Source: Sulfuritalea hydrogenivorans sk43H
GTDB lineage: Bacteria > Pseudomonadota > Gammaproteobacteria > Burkholderiales > Rhodocyclaceae
NCBI RefSeq assembly: GCF_000828635.1
Contig: NZ_AP012547.1
Span: 2,232,001 to 2,296,000, forward strand
Direction: 5' to 3'
DNA: 64,000 nucleotides
A model generated the notes under the pieces. It was not told the DNA's origin, ran no database searches, and saw only the letters and a program-made list of their open reading frames with translations. This document shows positions 53,401 to 63,429 of the stretch, piece after piece. The translations under genes were made by a program, and so were the position numbers. Within the stretch, counting starts at the first letter, position 1. The number at the start of each line of letters is the position of its first letter.

Positions 53401-54198
53401 ATGAACCGTACTCTCCGCCACGCCCTCCTGCTTGCCTTCGCCGTATCGGTGAGCGCAGCCCCAGCCTTTGCCCAGAAGAAGGATTCGGCAACGTTCGCCA
53501 CCGTCAATGGCAAGGCCATTCCCAAGGTTCGCGCCGATGCGCTGATCGCCGGCCAGGCAGCACAAGGCCAGCCCGATTCCCCGGAACTGCGCAAGGCCGT
53601 TACGGAAGAGCTGGTTCGCCGCGAGGTGCTGACGCAGGAATCCATCAAGAAAGGCTTCGACAAGAAGCCCGAGGTTCAGGGCCAGATGGACCTTGCCCGT
53701 CAGGGTGTGCTGATCGGCGCCTACCTCAACGACTTTGTGAAAACCCACCCGGTCACCGAGGATCAGATCAAGAAGGAATACGAGGAAATCAAGGCCAAGC
53801 TCGGCAGCAAGGAGTACAAGGCCCGCCATGTCCTGGTCGAGAAGGAAGATGAAGCCAAGGCCATCATCGCGAAGCTGAAGAAGGGCGAGAAGATCGAAGA
53901 CCTGGCCAAGGATTCCAAGGATCCCGGTTCCAAGGAACGCGGCGGCGACCTCGGCTGGGCCAACCCGGCCTCATTCGTTCCGGCTTTCTCGGCGGCGATG
54001 GTCAAGCTGGAAAAAGGCAAGTTCACCGAAACCCCGGTGAAGAGCGACTTCGGCTGGCATGTCATCCAGCTTGAAGATACGCGCGAGCTCAAGCTGCCGG
54101 GCATCGAGGAAGCCAAGGGCCAGATCGGCCAGCAACTTCAGCAGCGTCAGGTGCAAAAGCACATCGACGAGTTGCGCGCCAAGGCCAAGGTCGAGTAG
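53401..54198 (+). CDS. Periplasmic parvulin-type peptidyl-prolyl isomerase
   Basis: 265 residues from the ATG of MNRTLRHALLLAFAVSVSAAPAFAQ, a signal peptide of about 24 residues. A SurA/PrsA-like N-terminal helical domain precedes the PpiC domain (about 130-230: KARHVLVEKEDEAKAI, GGDLGWANPASFVPAF, GWHVIQLED). It assists folding of exported proteins. A strong terminator follows. Confidence 0.92.
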   Translation: MNRTLRHALLLAFAVSVSAAPAFAQKKDSATFATVNGKAIPKVRADALIAGQAAQGQPDSPELRKAVTEELVRREVLTQESIKKGFDKKPEVQGQMDLARQGVLIGAYLNDFVKTHPVTEDQIKKEYEEIKAKLGSKEYKARHVLVEKEDEAKAIIAKLKKGEKIEDLAKDSKDPGSKERGGDLGWANPASFVPAFSAAMVKLEKGKFTETPVKSDFGWHVIQLEDTRELKLPGIEEAKGQIGQQLQQRQVQKHIDELRAKAKVE

Positions 54199-54220
54199 GC
54201 CTGGTCGGCATCAAGCAAAA

Positions 54221-54244
54221 ACGGGAGCTGCGGCTCCCGTTTTT
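54221..54244 (+). terminator. Intrinsic terminator after the parvulin gene
   Basis: ACGGGAGC (54221-54228) and GCTCCCGT (54233-54240) pair perfectly around a 4-base loop, followed by TTTT. An A-run precedes the stem, so it could work in both directions. Confidence 0.88.
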
Positions 54245-54253
54245 GTTTCAGGC

Positions 54254-54274
54254 GCCGTATCGCCGGCGCCGACT
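54254..54274 (+). repeat. Repeat R1 copy
   Basis: An R1 unit directly after the parvulin terminator and 7 bases from the purL stop. GGCGCC occurs on both sides of an 8-base loop and TTTT follows, like the copy at 6007. Confidence 0.7.
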
Positions 54275-54280
54275 TTTCGC

Positions 54281-57200
54281 CTACCCCAGCCAGCGCCGCG
54301 CGTTGCGGAACATGGCGAGCCACGGTGCGTCCTCGCCCAGTCCCGGCGGCTGCCATGACATTTGCACGCTGCGGAAGGTGCGCTCGGGGTGCGGCATCAT
54401 GATCGTGAATCGGCCGTCGGCGGTCGTCACACCGGCGATACCGTCGGGCGAACCGTTGGGATTGAAGGGATAGGTCGTTGCCGTCGCGCCTCGATTGTCA
54501 ATGTAACGCATGGCCGCCAGGGCCTTGCCGCCCTGACCGGCGGCAAATTCGGCGCGCCCTTCGCCGTGGCTGACCACCACGGGCAGCTTCGAGCCGGCCA
54601 TGCCGGCCAGCAGGATCGAAGGCGACGGCGGAATTTCGACCATCACCACGCGCGCCTCGAACTGCTCGCTGCGATTGCGCTGGAAAGTCGGCCAGTCCTG
54701 CGCGCCGGGAATGATCGGAGCCAGATGCGCCATCATCTGGCAGCCGTTGCAGACGCCCAGTGCGAAGCTGTCGGCACGATTGAAGAAGGCCGCGAATTCG
54801 TCGCGCAGCCGGTCGTTGAACAGCACCGATTTGGCCCAGCCCTGCCCCGCGCCGAGCACGTCGCCGTAAGAGAAACCGCCGCAGGCGGCCAGTCCCGAGA
54901 ACGATGCCAGATGCACACGACCGGCTTGCAGGTCGGACATATGTACGTCATACGGCGCAAAGCCGGCACGCTCGAAGGCCGCAGCCATTTCGACGTGACC
55001 ATTCACGCCCTGCTCGCGCAGGATAGCGATTTTGGGTCGCGCCCCGGTGGCGACGAAGGGCGCGCCCGACTCCAGCTTCAGCGTCATCGACAAACCGGGA
55101 TTGTCGGCATCGAGCAGCGCATCGAACTCTTCCTGGGCGCAAGCCGGGTCGTCGCGCAGCCGGGCGATCTGGAAGCTGCCCTCGCTCCAGACCCGCTGCA
55201 GCTCGTTGCGGTGGGCCGCAAACACCGTCTTGGCGTTGCGCCAGACGCGCACTTCGTCGGCCGTATTGGTGGTGCCGATGGCATGCGTGCAGGCGCCGAG
55301 GCCGGCATCGCGCAATGTCTGCATCACCGCGGTGCGGTCCTCGCGGCGGATCTGCAGCACGGCGCCGAGTTCTTCGTTGAACAGCGCCGTGATCACGCGG
55401 TCGCGCTGGCGGCCGGCGATTTGCGGAAAGCGCTCGCTGCCGTCGACGTCGTTCATCAACGGGTCGTAGCAGAGTCCGTCCAGATTCAACGAGATGCCGA
55501 CATGCGAGGCGAAGCTCATTTCGCAGACGGTCGCGAACAGGCCGCCGTCCGAACGGTCGTGATAAGCGAGAATTTTTCCGTCACGATTGAGCGCCTGGAT
55601 CGCGCCGAAGAAGGCCTTGAGCGATGCCGCATCGGCATCCGGCGGCAGATCGCCACTGACGCCATGGACCTGTGCCAGGGCCGAACCGCCCAAGCGGTTG
55701 CGTCCCTCTCCCAGATCGATCAGCACCAGTTCGGTTTCACCGACCTCGGCATCCGGCCGCAATTGCGGCGTCAGTGTGCGGCGCACATCCCCGACCGGAG
55801 CGAAGGCGGAAACGATCAAAGACAGCGGCGCAGTGACCTGTTTTGCCACGCCCTGTTCTTCCCCGTTTCCTTCCCATTTGGTCCGCATCGACAGCGAATC
55901 CTTGCCGACCGGAATCGAGACGCCGAGCGCCGGACAGAACTCCAGGCCAACGGCCTTGACCGTATCGAACAGCGCGGCATCTTCATGACCATGGCCGGCA
56001 GCCGCCATCCAGTTCGCGGAAAGCTTGACGCGACCAATGTCGCCGACATCCGCAGCCGCCAGGTTGGTCAGCGCCTCGCCCACCGCCATGCGGCCCGACG
56101 CCGCGGCGTCGAGCAGTGCCAGCGGCGTGCGTTCGCCCATGGCGAAACACTCGCCGCGCAGCGTGTCATAGCCCATCGCGGTCACGGCGACGTCAGCGAC
56201 CGGCACTTGCCAGGGGCCGACCATCTGGTCGCGCGCCGTGAAGCCGCCGACGCTGCGATCGCCGATGGTGATCAGGAAATTTTTCGATGCGACCGCCGGC
56301 AGGCGCAGGATGCGCAGCGCCGCCTCCTTCAGGTCGATGCCCGCGACATCGAGCGGCGGCATGACGACCTGATGGCGGCGCGCGTCGCGATGCAGTTTCG
56401 GCGCCTTGCCGAGCAGCACTTCCATCGGCATATCGACCGGCTTGTTGCCGAAGTGGTCGTCCTTCACCGTGAGTTGGCCGTCGTCGGTGGCGACGCCGAG
56501 CACCGCGAAAGGACAGCGCTCGCGTTCGCACAGGGCGCGGAATTCTTCCAGCCGTTCGGGCGCGATGGCCAGCACATAGCGCTCCTGCGCCTCGTTGCTC
56601 CATATCTCGCGCGGGCTCATGCCCGGCTCTTCGCTGGGCAGCGCGCGCAGATCGAAAGCCGCGCCGCATCCTGCATCGTGCGCGAGTTCCGGCATCGCGT
56701 TGGAAATGCCGCCGGCACCGACGTCGTGGATGGCAAGTATCGGATTGCCGTCGCCCTGCTGCCAGCAGCGGTCGATGACTTCCTGGGCGCGGCGCTGGAT
56801 TTCCGGGTTGCCGCGCTGCACCGAGGCGAAATCGAGATCGGCGGTGTTGGCGCCGGTCGCCATCGACGACGCGGCGCCGCCGCCGAGGCCGATCAGCATG
56901 CCGGGACCACCGAGCTGGATCAGCAGGCTGCCGGCCGGGAAACGTATCTTGAAGGCGTGGTCGGCGGCAATGTTGCCGAGGCCGCCGGCGATCATGATCG
57001 GCTTGTGGTAGCCGCGCATCTCGCCATTGAATTCCTGCTCGAAGCTGCGGAAATAGCCGGCGAGATTGGGTCGGCCGAATTCGTTGTTGAATGCCGCGGC
57101 ACCGATCGGACCTTCGATCATGATGTCGAGCGCGGAGGCGATGCGCTCGGGCTTGCCGTAATTCGATTCCCAAGGCTGCGCGTAACCGGGAATCTTCAGG

Positions 57201-58213
57201 TCCGACACGGAGAAGCCGCAGAGGCCGGCCTTGGGCTTGGAACCGCGACCGGTCGCGCCCTCGTCGCGAATCTCGCCGCCGGAGCCGGTCGCCGCACCGG
57301 GAAACGGCGAGATCGCGGTCGGATGGTTGTGTGTCTCGACCTTGGCCAGGATGTGCGTGGTTTCTTCGCCGTACTCGTAGCCGCCGTCGGCGCGCGGGTA
57401 GAAACGCCGGATCGCAGCGCCCTCGATCACCGCCGCATTGTCCGAGTAGGCCACCACGGTGCCATCAGGATGCGCCTTGTGAGTCTCGCGGATCATGCCG
57501 AACAGGGACAGCGGCTGGTCTACGCCATCGACGGTCCAGCTGGCGTTGAATATCTTGTGCCGACAATGTTCCGAATTGGCCTGGGCGAACATCATCAGTT
57601 CGACGTCGGTCGGATTGCGCTGGAGTTTGCCGAAGTTCTCCGCCAGATAATCGATCTCGTCAGCGGAAAGTGCCAGCCCCAACTCGACGTTGGCCTTGAC
57701 CAGGGCATCGCGTCCGCCGGCGAGCAAATCCACGGTGCTCAAGGGCTGCGGCGCAACATGCTGGAACAGGGCCCTGGCTGCATCGATGGAATCGAGCACG
57801 GATTCCGTCATCCGGTCATGAAGCCGTGTCGCCAGCGCCGACTTTTCGCGCTCGCCGCCAATCGCTCCCGACACGTGAAATGCCGTGCCGCGCTCGATGC
57901 GCTTCACATTGGCGAATCCGCAATTGCGGGCAATATCGGTCGCCTTGGAACTCCATGGCGAGATGGTGCCGAGGCGCGGAGTCACCAACAACAGTTCTCC
58001 GTCAGGCGGCGCCGGCAATTGCGCAGGAACCCCGAGCAAGTCCTTCAACCGGCCGGTTTCATCTGCGCGAAGCGGTCCTTCCAGTTCGATGAAATACCAG
58101 TGTTCGGCAGCCAGCCGGCCTCCCGAAACGGAGCCGGCAACAGCCCTCTGCAGGCGTGCGAGGCGGGGCGCCGAAAACGCGGCAGTGCCACGCAGGGCAA
58201 GGAAATCAGCCAT
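54281..58213 (-). CDS. purL: Phosphoribosylformylglycinamidine synthase
   Basis: 1310 residues, the large single-chain PurL. The N-terminal domain, FGAM synthetase core ([32 protein letters not shown]) and C-terminal glutaminase ([13 protein letters not shown] nucleophile, [11 protein letters not shown]) are intact. It makes FGAM from FGAR, glutamine and ATP in purine synthesis. Codons at 57823-57843 coincide with R1. Confidence 0.98.
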   Translation of the reverse strand: MADFLALRGTAAFSAPRLARLQRAVAGSVSGGRLAAEHWYFIELEGPLRADETGRLKDLLGVPAQLPAPPDGELLLVTPRLGTISPWSSKATDIARNCGFANVKRIERGTAFHVSGAIGGEREKSALATRLHDRMTESVLDSIDAARALFQHVAPQPLSTVDLLAGGRDALVKANVELGLALSADEIDYLAENFGKLQRNPTDVELMMFAQANSEHCRHKIFNASWTVDGVDQPLSLFGMIRETHKAHPDGTVVAYSDNAAVIEGAAIRRFYPRADGGYEYGEETTHILAKVETHNHPTAISPFPGAATGSGGEIRDEGATGRGSKPKAGLCGFSVSDLKIPGYAQPWESNYGKPERIASALDIMIEGPIGAAAFNNEFGRPNLAGYFRSFEQEFNGEMRGYHKPIMIAGGLGNIAADHAFKIRFPAGSLLIQLGGPGMLIGLGGGAASSMATGANTADLDFASVQRGNPEIQRRAQEVIDRCWQQGDGNPILAIHDVGAGGISNAMPELAHDAGCGAAFDLRALPSEEPGMSPREIWSNEAQERYVLAIAPERLEEFRALCERERCPFAVLGVATDDGQLTVKDDHFGNKPVDMPMEVLLGKAPKLHRDARRHQVVMPPLDVAGIDLKEAALRILRLPAVASKNFLITIGDRSVGGFTARDQMVGPWQVPVADVAVTAMGYDTLRGECFAMGERTPLALLDAAASGRMAVGEALTNLAAADVGDIGRVKLSANWMAAAGHGHEDAALFDTVKAVGLEFCPALGVSIPVGKDSLSMRTKWEGNGEEQGVAKQVTAPLSLIVSAFAPVGDVRRTLTPQLRPDAEVGETELVLIDLGEGRNRLGGSALAQVHGVSGDLPPDADAASLKAFFGAIQALNRDGKILAYHDRSDGGLFATVCEMSFASHVGISLNLDGLCYDPLMNDVDGSERFPQIAGRQRDRVITALFNEELGAVLQIRREDRTAVMQTLRDAGLGACTHAIGTTNTADEVRVWRNAKTVFAAHRNELQRVWSEGSFQIARLRDDPACAQEEFDALLDADNPGLSMTLKLESGAPFVATGARPKIAILREQGVNGHVEMAAAFERAGFAPYDVHMSDLQAGRVHLASFSGLAACGGFSYGDVLGAGQGWAKSVLFNDRLRDEFAAFFNRADSFALGVCNGCQMMAHLAPIIPGAQDWPTFQRNRSEQFEARVVMVEIPPSPSILLAGMAGSKLPVVVSHGEGRAEFAAGQGGKALAAMRYIDNRGATATTYPFNPNGSPDGIAGVTTADGRFTIMMPHPERTFRSVQMSWQPPGLGEDAPWLAMFRNARRWLG

Positions 58214-58375
58214 GATGAAAAGAGGGGAACGGGTGAAATTCAGGGGGAAAATGCAAGTGTCGGATTATACCCCTGCGCTTGCCGCCCCTGCCGGCGACCC
58301 GGCGGCAGATTTGCATTGAACGGCGAAGCCTGCGAAACTGCTTGATTAATCAAATCCACCCGGGCGTATTACTTT

Positions 58376-59374
58376 ATGGCTATGGTCAAGCAATCCCCAC
58401 CTGAAGTTGTCCGCATGATTGCGGCACTCACGGATCACCGTGATGTCGATCTGCTCGAAACCAGCCTGCTCAAAACCGTTGCCCAGCTGTTTGCTCCCGA
58501 CTGGGCGGCCATTTTCCATGCCAACGCTGACGAAGCACCGGAATTCGCGATTGCCCTGCGCGGCGGCGAAACATCCCATGCACCATTTCCCGAATCGTTC
58601 TCGCATCTTGTCAGCGCCGAGGGCGTGACCGCATTTCCCATCATGAGCCACTCGCGTCGGGTCATCGGCTACCTGCTGGTGCGCCGGGCGCCGGAACTGT
58701 CGAACGATGAACAGGCGATGATGACCAGCCTGTTTCGGGTCTACGACAACTACCTCGCGGTACTCAAGGATTCGCAGATCGATCGCCTCACCGGACTGCT
58801 CAACCGGCATACCTTTGACGACCAGCTCGACCGGGCTCTCGGCCTCATTCGTCGCGCCTATCTGGACGGCGGAAAAGGGCGGCAGAAACGCAGGGTCGAC
58901 GATGGCAATGGCAGCTTTTTCCTGGGCGAGATCGATATCGATCATTTCAAGAGCATCAACGACAAGTTCGGCCACCTGTACGGCGACGAAGTCCTGATCA
59001 TCCTTGCCCGCATACTGCAAAGCACCTTCCGCAAAACCGACCTGATCTACCGTTTTGGCGGTGAGGAATTTGTCGTGATTGTCTACGTCGATGATCGCAA
59101 CGATGCCGACATGACGTTCGAGCGCCTGCGCCGCTCGATCGAAAACCACGCCTTTCCACAGGTCAGCAAGGTTACGGTGAGCATCGGCGTCACCGAAATC
59201 CAGGATACCTCTATTCCCGTGGAACTGCTGGGCCACGCCGATCAGTCGCTGTATTACGCCAAGACCCACGGCCGCAACCAGGTCTGCTTCTACGAAACAC
59301 TGGTCGCCAGCAATGAGATCGTGGTGCATCGCGCGGCCAATGACGTAACCCTGTTCGACGCCGCCGAAGGTTGA
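58376..59374 (+). CDS. Diguanylate cyclase with N-terminal GAF-like region
   Basis: 332 residues. Residues about 10-130 look like a GAF-type sensor. The GGDEF domain (about 140-305) has RLTGLLNRHTFDDQL, the metal aspartate region GEIDIDHFKSIND and the active motif RFGGEEF. There is no membrane segment. It should make cyclic di-GMP in the cytoplasm. No inhibitory RxxD motif was evident just before the active site. Confidence 0.88.
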   Translation: MAMVKQSPPEVVRMIAALTDHRDVDLLETSLLKTVAQLFAPDWAAIFHANADEAPEFAIALRGGETSHAPFPESFSHLVSAEGVTAFPIMSHSRRVIGYLLVRRAPELSNDEQAMMTSLFRVYDNYLAVLKDSQIDRLTGLLNRHTFDDQLDRALGLIRRAYLDGGKGRQKRRVDDGNGSFFLGEIDIDHFKSINDKFGHLYGDEVLIILARILQSTFRKTDLIYRFGGEEFVVIVYVDDRNDADMTFERLRRSIENHAFPQVSKVTVSIGVTEIQDTSIPVELLGHADQSLYYAKTHGRNQVCFYETLVASNEIVVHRAANDVTLFDAAEG

Positions 59375-59420
59375 TCCCGCAAGCCGTCGAGCGAGAACAG
59401 ACTCCCCTCTACAGGTTGCC

Positions 59421-60284
59421 ATGAGCACGTTTTCGTTTGACACCGGCACCGCCGATTTTCAGGAAAAGGTCCTCGAAGCATCGAAACGCGTACCGGTGCT
59501 GGTGGACTTCTGGGCGGAGTGGTGCGCGCCCTGCCGGGTGCTCAAGCCCGTGCTCGAAAAGCTGGCCGGCGAATATGGCGGACGCTTCATGCTCGCCAAG
59601 GTCAACTCCGACCAGCACCAGGAACTCGCCGCGCGTTGCGGCGTGCGCGGGATTCCCAGCGTCAAGGCCTTCGTCAATGGCGAAATGGTCAATGAGTTCA
59701 CCGGCGCCCTGCCCGAAATGCAGGTCCGGGCTTTCATCGACAACCTGCTGCCCTCGCCCGCCGAACCGCTGCGGATAGCTGCACAGGAGGCCCGAGCCAG
59801 GGGCGAACCCGAAGTTGCCTGCTCATTGCTGGCCGACGCGGCGCAAATCGCCCCCGCCGATGAGGCCGTGCAACTCGATCTCGCCGAAATTCACATCGAC
59901 ATGCACAACGTGGATGCCGCCAGGGCGATCCTCGATGCACATGAACACAAGGCACGCGACCTCACTCGCGTACGGGCCCTGCAGGCCCGGCTAAAGCTGG
60001 TGGTTGCCGGTACAGGAGCCGATCCCCTGACACTGACGGCCCGCATTGATGCCAATCCCGGCGACCTGGATGCCCGGCTGCAACTGGCGAACGCGCTGGC
60101 ATTGGCCAGCGACTACCGGCCAGCGCTCGAACAGCTTCTGGAAATTGTTCGCCGCGACCGCAAGTGGCACGACGAAGTTGCACGCAAAAACATGCTGGAT
60201 CTATTCGCGCTGCTGGGCACCGAACCGCGCAATGACGATCTGGTAAGGGAGTTCCGCATTCAACTGGCGCGAATCCTGAACTGA
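59421..60284 (+). CDS. Thioredoxin-TPR co-chaperone (CnoX/YbbN-like)
   Basis: 287 residues. The thioredoxin domain (about 1-110) has WCAPC, a complete active site, unlike the redox-poor SQHC of E. coli CnoX. The rest is TPR-like helices (PEVACSLLADAAQIAPADEAVQLDLAEIHID). CnoX holds proteins under bleach stress and passes them to GroEL. With CAPC this one is probably also an active thiol oxidoreductase. Confidence 0.88.
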   Translation: MSTFSFDTGTADFQEKVLEASKRVPVLVDFWAEWCAPCRVLKPVLEKLAGEYGGRFMLAKVNSDQHQELAARCGVRGIPSVKAFVNGEMVNEFTGALPEMQVRAFIDNLLPSPAEPLRIAAQEARARGEPEVACSLLADAAQIAPADEAVQLDLAEIHIDMHNVDAARAILDAHEHKARDLTRVRALQARLKLVVAGTGADPLTLTARIDANPGDLDARLQLANALALASDYRPALEQLLEIVRRDRKWHDEVARKNMLDLFALLGTEPRNDDLVREFRIQLARILN

Positions 60285-60355
60285 ACCGGCGCTGGCGCTG
60301 GCGCTGGCGCAGACAAAATATCCGGGCCGGGGACAATCAGTCTTTCCGTGCGGCC

Positions 60356-62095
60356 TCAGTTCTCTGCGCCGCCGATCACATAGAAGCGGTAGGCGTTGCG
60401 ACCCGCTTCCTTGACCGCATAAAGTGCCGCATCCGCATTGTGCTGCAAAGTATCGACATCCACCCCGTGTTCGGGAAACAGTGCGACGCCGATGCTGCAC
60501 GAGATGCTTGCGGTGCCGGCCTTCAGTTCAAAGGGTCGTGCAAGCTCGGCAACGATGCGCGCGGCCACTTCTTCGACTTCGGCCCGCGAACCGACCTCAG
60601 TGAGAATGGCGCCGAATTCGTCGCCACCCAGCCGCGCCACCGTATCTGCCGCACGCACGCTGACGCGCAGCCGTCGGGCGGTCTCGATCAGCAAGTCGTC
60701 GCCGGCGGCATGTCCCAATTGATCGTTGACCGGCTTGAACTTGTCGAGATCGGCGAAACACAGGGCAAACATGCGGCCATGACGATGGGCCTGCGAGATC
60801 GCGACCTGCAGCCGGTCGGCAAACAGCGCGCGATTGGGCAGGCCGGTCAGCGGATCATGGTAGGCCTGATGGCGAAGTTTCTCTTCCAGTTCCTTGCGCC
60901 GCGTAATGTCCGTCAGCGTCGCCACAAAGCGCACCGGCTGTCCGCCGCCGGCGATTCGGGTGATGGAAAGCCAGACAACGAAAATTTCTCCATCCTTGCG
61001 CCGATTCCAGACCTCGCCCTGCCAACGGCCATCCCGCTTGAGTCCATGCCACATTCCGGTAAAGAACTCGCGTGAGTGTCGCCCGGATTTCAGGAGCGAC
61101 ACCGGCCTGCCCAGGACATCGGATGACTCGTACCCGGTGATGATCGAAAACGCCGGATTGACCTGCACGATGAGGCCGGCATCGTCGGTGACAATGATCG
61201 CCTCGGCGGCGTTCTGGAATACCGCCGCCGCCAATTCACGCTCGACGACCTGCCGCGCCAGATCCTGATTGGCCGTCATCAAGGAGCCGGTGCGTTCAGC
61301 GATCACCTGTTCCTGCGTGGCGGCAAGCTTTTCCAGTGCCGCCACATGGCGACGGGTACGCGCCACCAGCAGATGCAGCAAAGCCATGATGATGGCCAGT
61401 ACCAGTGCGTGCACCATGCTGGTACGGACAAGTTCGGAGTCCCGGACCGCAAGCAAATGGCCTGCCGGCATGGTGACCGAAATCCCGCCGCGAATCTGTC
61501 CCAGCGTGTAGCCCTGCTTCGCGTGACAAGCCAGGCAAGCCTGCTTGACCTTGAGCGGCGCCATGTAACGATGCACTGGCGAAGGCCCCGGGATCAGTTC
61601 GACAACCTCGTCGACGCCATCTTCAAATCGGCGCAAGGCTTCCGTTTCCCAGGCATCCGGCGCATTGGCGGGACGGATCGGCTTCAGGCTGGTGATGTGC
61701 AGCTTGACGCCATCGGCGTATTCGGCGATCTCGGCAAGCTGCCGCGTCATGAAAGCCGGGTTGACCATGGTCAGCGCAACCCCGTCCTGCGTTACCACGT
61801 CGCGCCGCTGATGTTCGAGATAAGGATTGGGGCGCGTGGTCTCGCTTACCGGCACATAGACACCGCCATGCCGGGCATTCCAGTCGCGAGCCAGTTCCAC
61901 CAACTGGAACAATGCAGCGCCCCGCTCCCGCGCCATGGACTGCATGGTGTCCTCGGCATGCCTCCAGTCAAGCGCCCAGGACGCCATCACGGCGGACCCC
62001 ACTGCCACAAACAGCAGCGAGGGCAGCCACCACCGTGATCCGGGGCCCCGCGGTGACGACACTATCGATGGCATGCTCATGGTGCAATTATGCAC
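60356..62095 (-). CDS. Membrane diguanylate cyclase with Tll0287-like haem sensor and PAS
   Basis: 579 residues. The N-terminal helix (about 22-42) and second helix (about 225-245) enclose a periplasmic Tll0287-like (DUF3365) domain with the haem-binding motif CLACH. A PAS domain (about 285-400) and a GGDEF domain (about 410-575, motif LGGDEF) follow in the cytoplasm. Redox or gas sensing that controls cyclic di-GMP is inferred. The start may be the ATG at 62095 or one at 62077; the first lies in an inverted repeat. Confidence 0.88.
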   Translation of the reverse strand: MHNCTMSMPSIVSSPRGPGSRWWLPSLLFVAVGSAVMASWALDWRHAEDTMQSMARERGAALFQLVELARDWNARHGGVYVPVSETTRPNPYLEHQRRDVVTQDGVALTMVNPAFMTRQLAEIAEYADGVKLHITSLKPIRPANAPDAWETEALRRFEDGVDEVVELIPGPSPVHRYMAPLKVKQACLACHAKQGYTLGQIRGGISVTMPAGHLLAVRDSELVRTSMVHALVLAIIMALLHLLVARTRRHVAALEKLAATQEQVIAERTGSLMTANQDLARQVVERELAAAVFQNAAEAIIVTDDAGLIVQVNPAFSIITGYESSDVLGRPVSLLKSGRHSREFFTGMWHGLKRDGRWQGEVWNRRKDGEIFVVWLSITRIAGGGQPVRFVATLTDITRRKELEEKLRHQAYHDPLTGLPNRALFADRLQVAISQAHRHGRMFALCFADLDKFKPVNDQLGHAAGDDLLIETARRLRVSVRAADTVARLGGDEFGAILTEVGSRAEVEEVAARIVAELARPFELKAGTASISCSIGVALFPEHGVDVDTLQHNADAALYAVKEAGRNAYRFYVIGGAEN

Positions 62096-62096
62096 C
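62081..62096. promoter_or_regulatory. Inverted repeat over the diguanylate cyclase start
   Basis: GGTGCA (62081-62086) and TGCACC (62091-62096) are perfect complements around ATTA. The position at the first possible start codon suggests either an operator or a leader hairpin that favours the start at 62077. Confidence 0.45.
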
Positions 62097-62161
62097 GCGC
62101 AGGAACGCCGCAGCGCCCTGCAGTTTTTGTGTCAGCGCGTTTATGTCCTGACAGAGGGCAA

Positions 62162-63199
62162 TCAGCCCCTTATTTTGGCCACCAGCGCCTTTGCGTACTG
62201 GTCGGTAGTGGCGCTGCCACCGAGATCACCGGTGCGCACCTGATCCTTGTTCAGCACGTCGTCGATGGCCTGGCGCAGGCGATCGCCGAGGTCCTTGCGC
62301 TTGACGTAGTCGAGCATCATTCCGGCCGCCATCAATAGCGCGGTGGGATTGGCGATGCCCTTGCCGGCGATGTCCGGCGCCGAACCATGCACCGCCTCGA
62401 AAATCGCCGCGTCTTCGCCGATGTTGGCACCCGGCGTCATGCCCAGTCCACCGACCAGGCCGGCCATCTGGTCGGACAGGATGTCGCCGAACAGGTTGGT
62501 CGTCACCAGCACGTCGAACTGCCACGGGTTCATCACCAGCTTCATGGCGCAGGCGTCGACGATGATCTCGTCCATGATGATCTTGTCCTTGTACTCGGCG
62601 GCGTAAATCTCGCGCGCCGTTTCGAGGAAGATGCCGGTCAGCGCCTTCATGATGTTGGCCTTGTGTACCACGGTCACCTTCTTGCGGCCCTGCTTGACCG
62701 CGTAGTCGAAGGCGAAGCGGACGATGCGGCGACAGCCCTGGCGGGTGTTGATGCCGGTGGACATGCCCACTGCATGCGGGTCGCCGTCGATCGGGATGTA
62801 ATGCTCGTAGCCCATGTAGAGGCCTTCGTTGTTCTCGCGCACCATCACCAGATCGATGTTGTCGAAGCGGCCGCCGGGAACGATGGTCTTGGCCGGACGC
62901 AGGTTGGCGTACAGCTTGAATTCCTCGCGCAGGCGCACGTTGGACGAACGGTAGCCGCCGCCCGACGGGGTTTCCAGCGGTCCCTTGAGCGCCAGCTTGT
63001 TCTTGCGGATGCTTTCGATGCAGGCCGGCGGCAGCGGATCGCCACAGGCGGTGACACCGGCCAGACCCGCCACCTGGGTTTCCCACTGGAAGGGAGCGCC
63101 GAGTGCGGCGAGCACCTCGACGGTCGCGGCGGTAATTTCGGGGCCAATGCCATCACCGGGAATCAGCGTGGCGGGAATCAGGGTCAGGGTTGCGCTCAT
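62162..63199 (-). CDS. Isocitrate dehydrogenase (NAD-type, LeuB-like family)
   Basis: 345 residues from the ATG of MSATLTLIPATLIPGDGIGPEITAA. The substrate region LKGPLETPSGGGYRSSNVRLREEF has the serine expected in isocitrate dehydrogenases. GSAPDIAGKGIANPTALLMAAGMML is the nucleotide-binding region. The short single-domain form is typical of NAD-dependent enzymes rather than the long NADP type. It serves the TCA cycle. Confidence 0.85.
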   Translation of the reverse strand: MSATLTLIPATLIPGDGIGPEITAATVEVLAALGAPFQWETQVAGLAGVTACGDPLPPACIESIRKNKLALKGPLETPSGGGYRSSNVRLREEFKLYANLRPAKTIVPGGRFDNIDLVMVRENNEGLYMGYEHYIPIDGDPHAVGMSTGINTRQGCRRIVRFAFDYAVKQGRKKVTVVHKANIMKALTGIFLETAREIYAAEYKDKIIMDEIIVDACAMKLVMNPWQFDVLVTTNLFGDILSDQMAGLVGGLGMTPGANIGEDAAIFEAVHGSAPDIAGKGIANPTALLMAAGMMLDYVKRKDLGDRLRQAIDDVLNKDQVRTGDLGGSATTDQYAKALVAKIRG

Positions 63200-63429
63200 G
63201 GGGTCTCCGCGTTTCTGCAAGGAAGGTCAGTGGTCAGTCGCGCCGCTTCATCATCCCGAACGGCAATGCATCGGTGAATCAGGGCAGGCGCGGTGAAGCA
63301 TGGCACGGGGGGGGCTGAACAGCCGCTTACTGCCCACCGTGGCCGGGCCGGATTATACGCAATCCCTATTGCCCCATACATGCGACCTATCAAGACCGAT
63401 GTGCGGCCCTGTCCGCCTAGCGCCGATAA

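Noticed and set aside
60286-60311. GGCGCT tandem triplicate after the CnoX-like gene
   Set aside because: Only about four short units in GC-rich DNA; probably simple-sequence chance.
63200-63429. Gap between isocitrate dehydrogenase and the permease
   Set aside because: Only a G-run and a short GCGCCGAT word; no gene, terminator or repeat could be supported.
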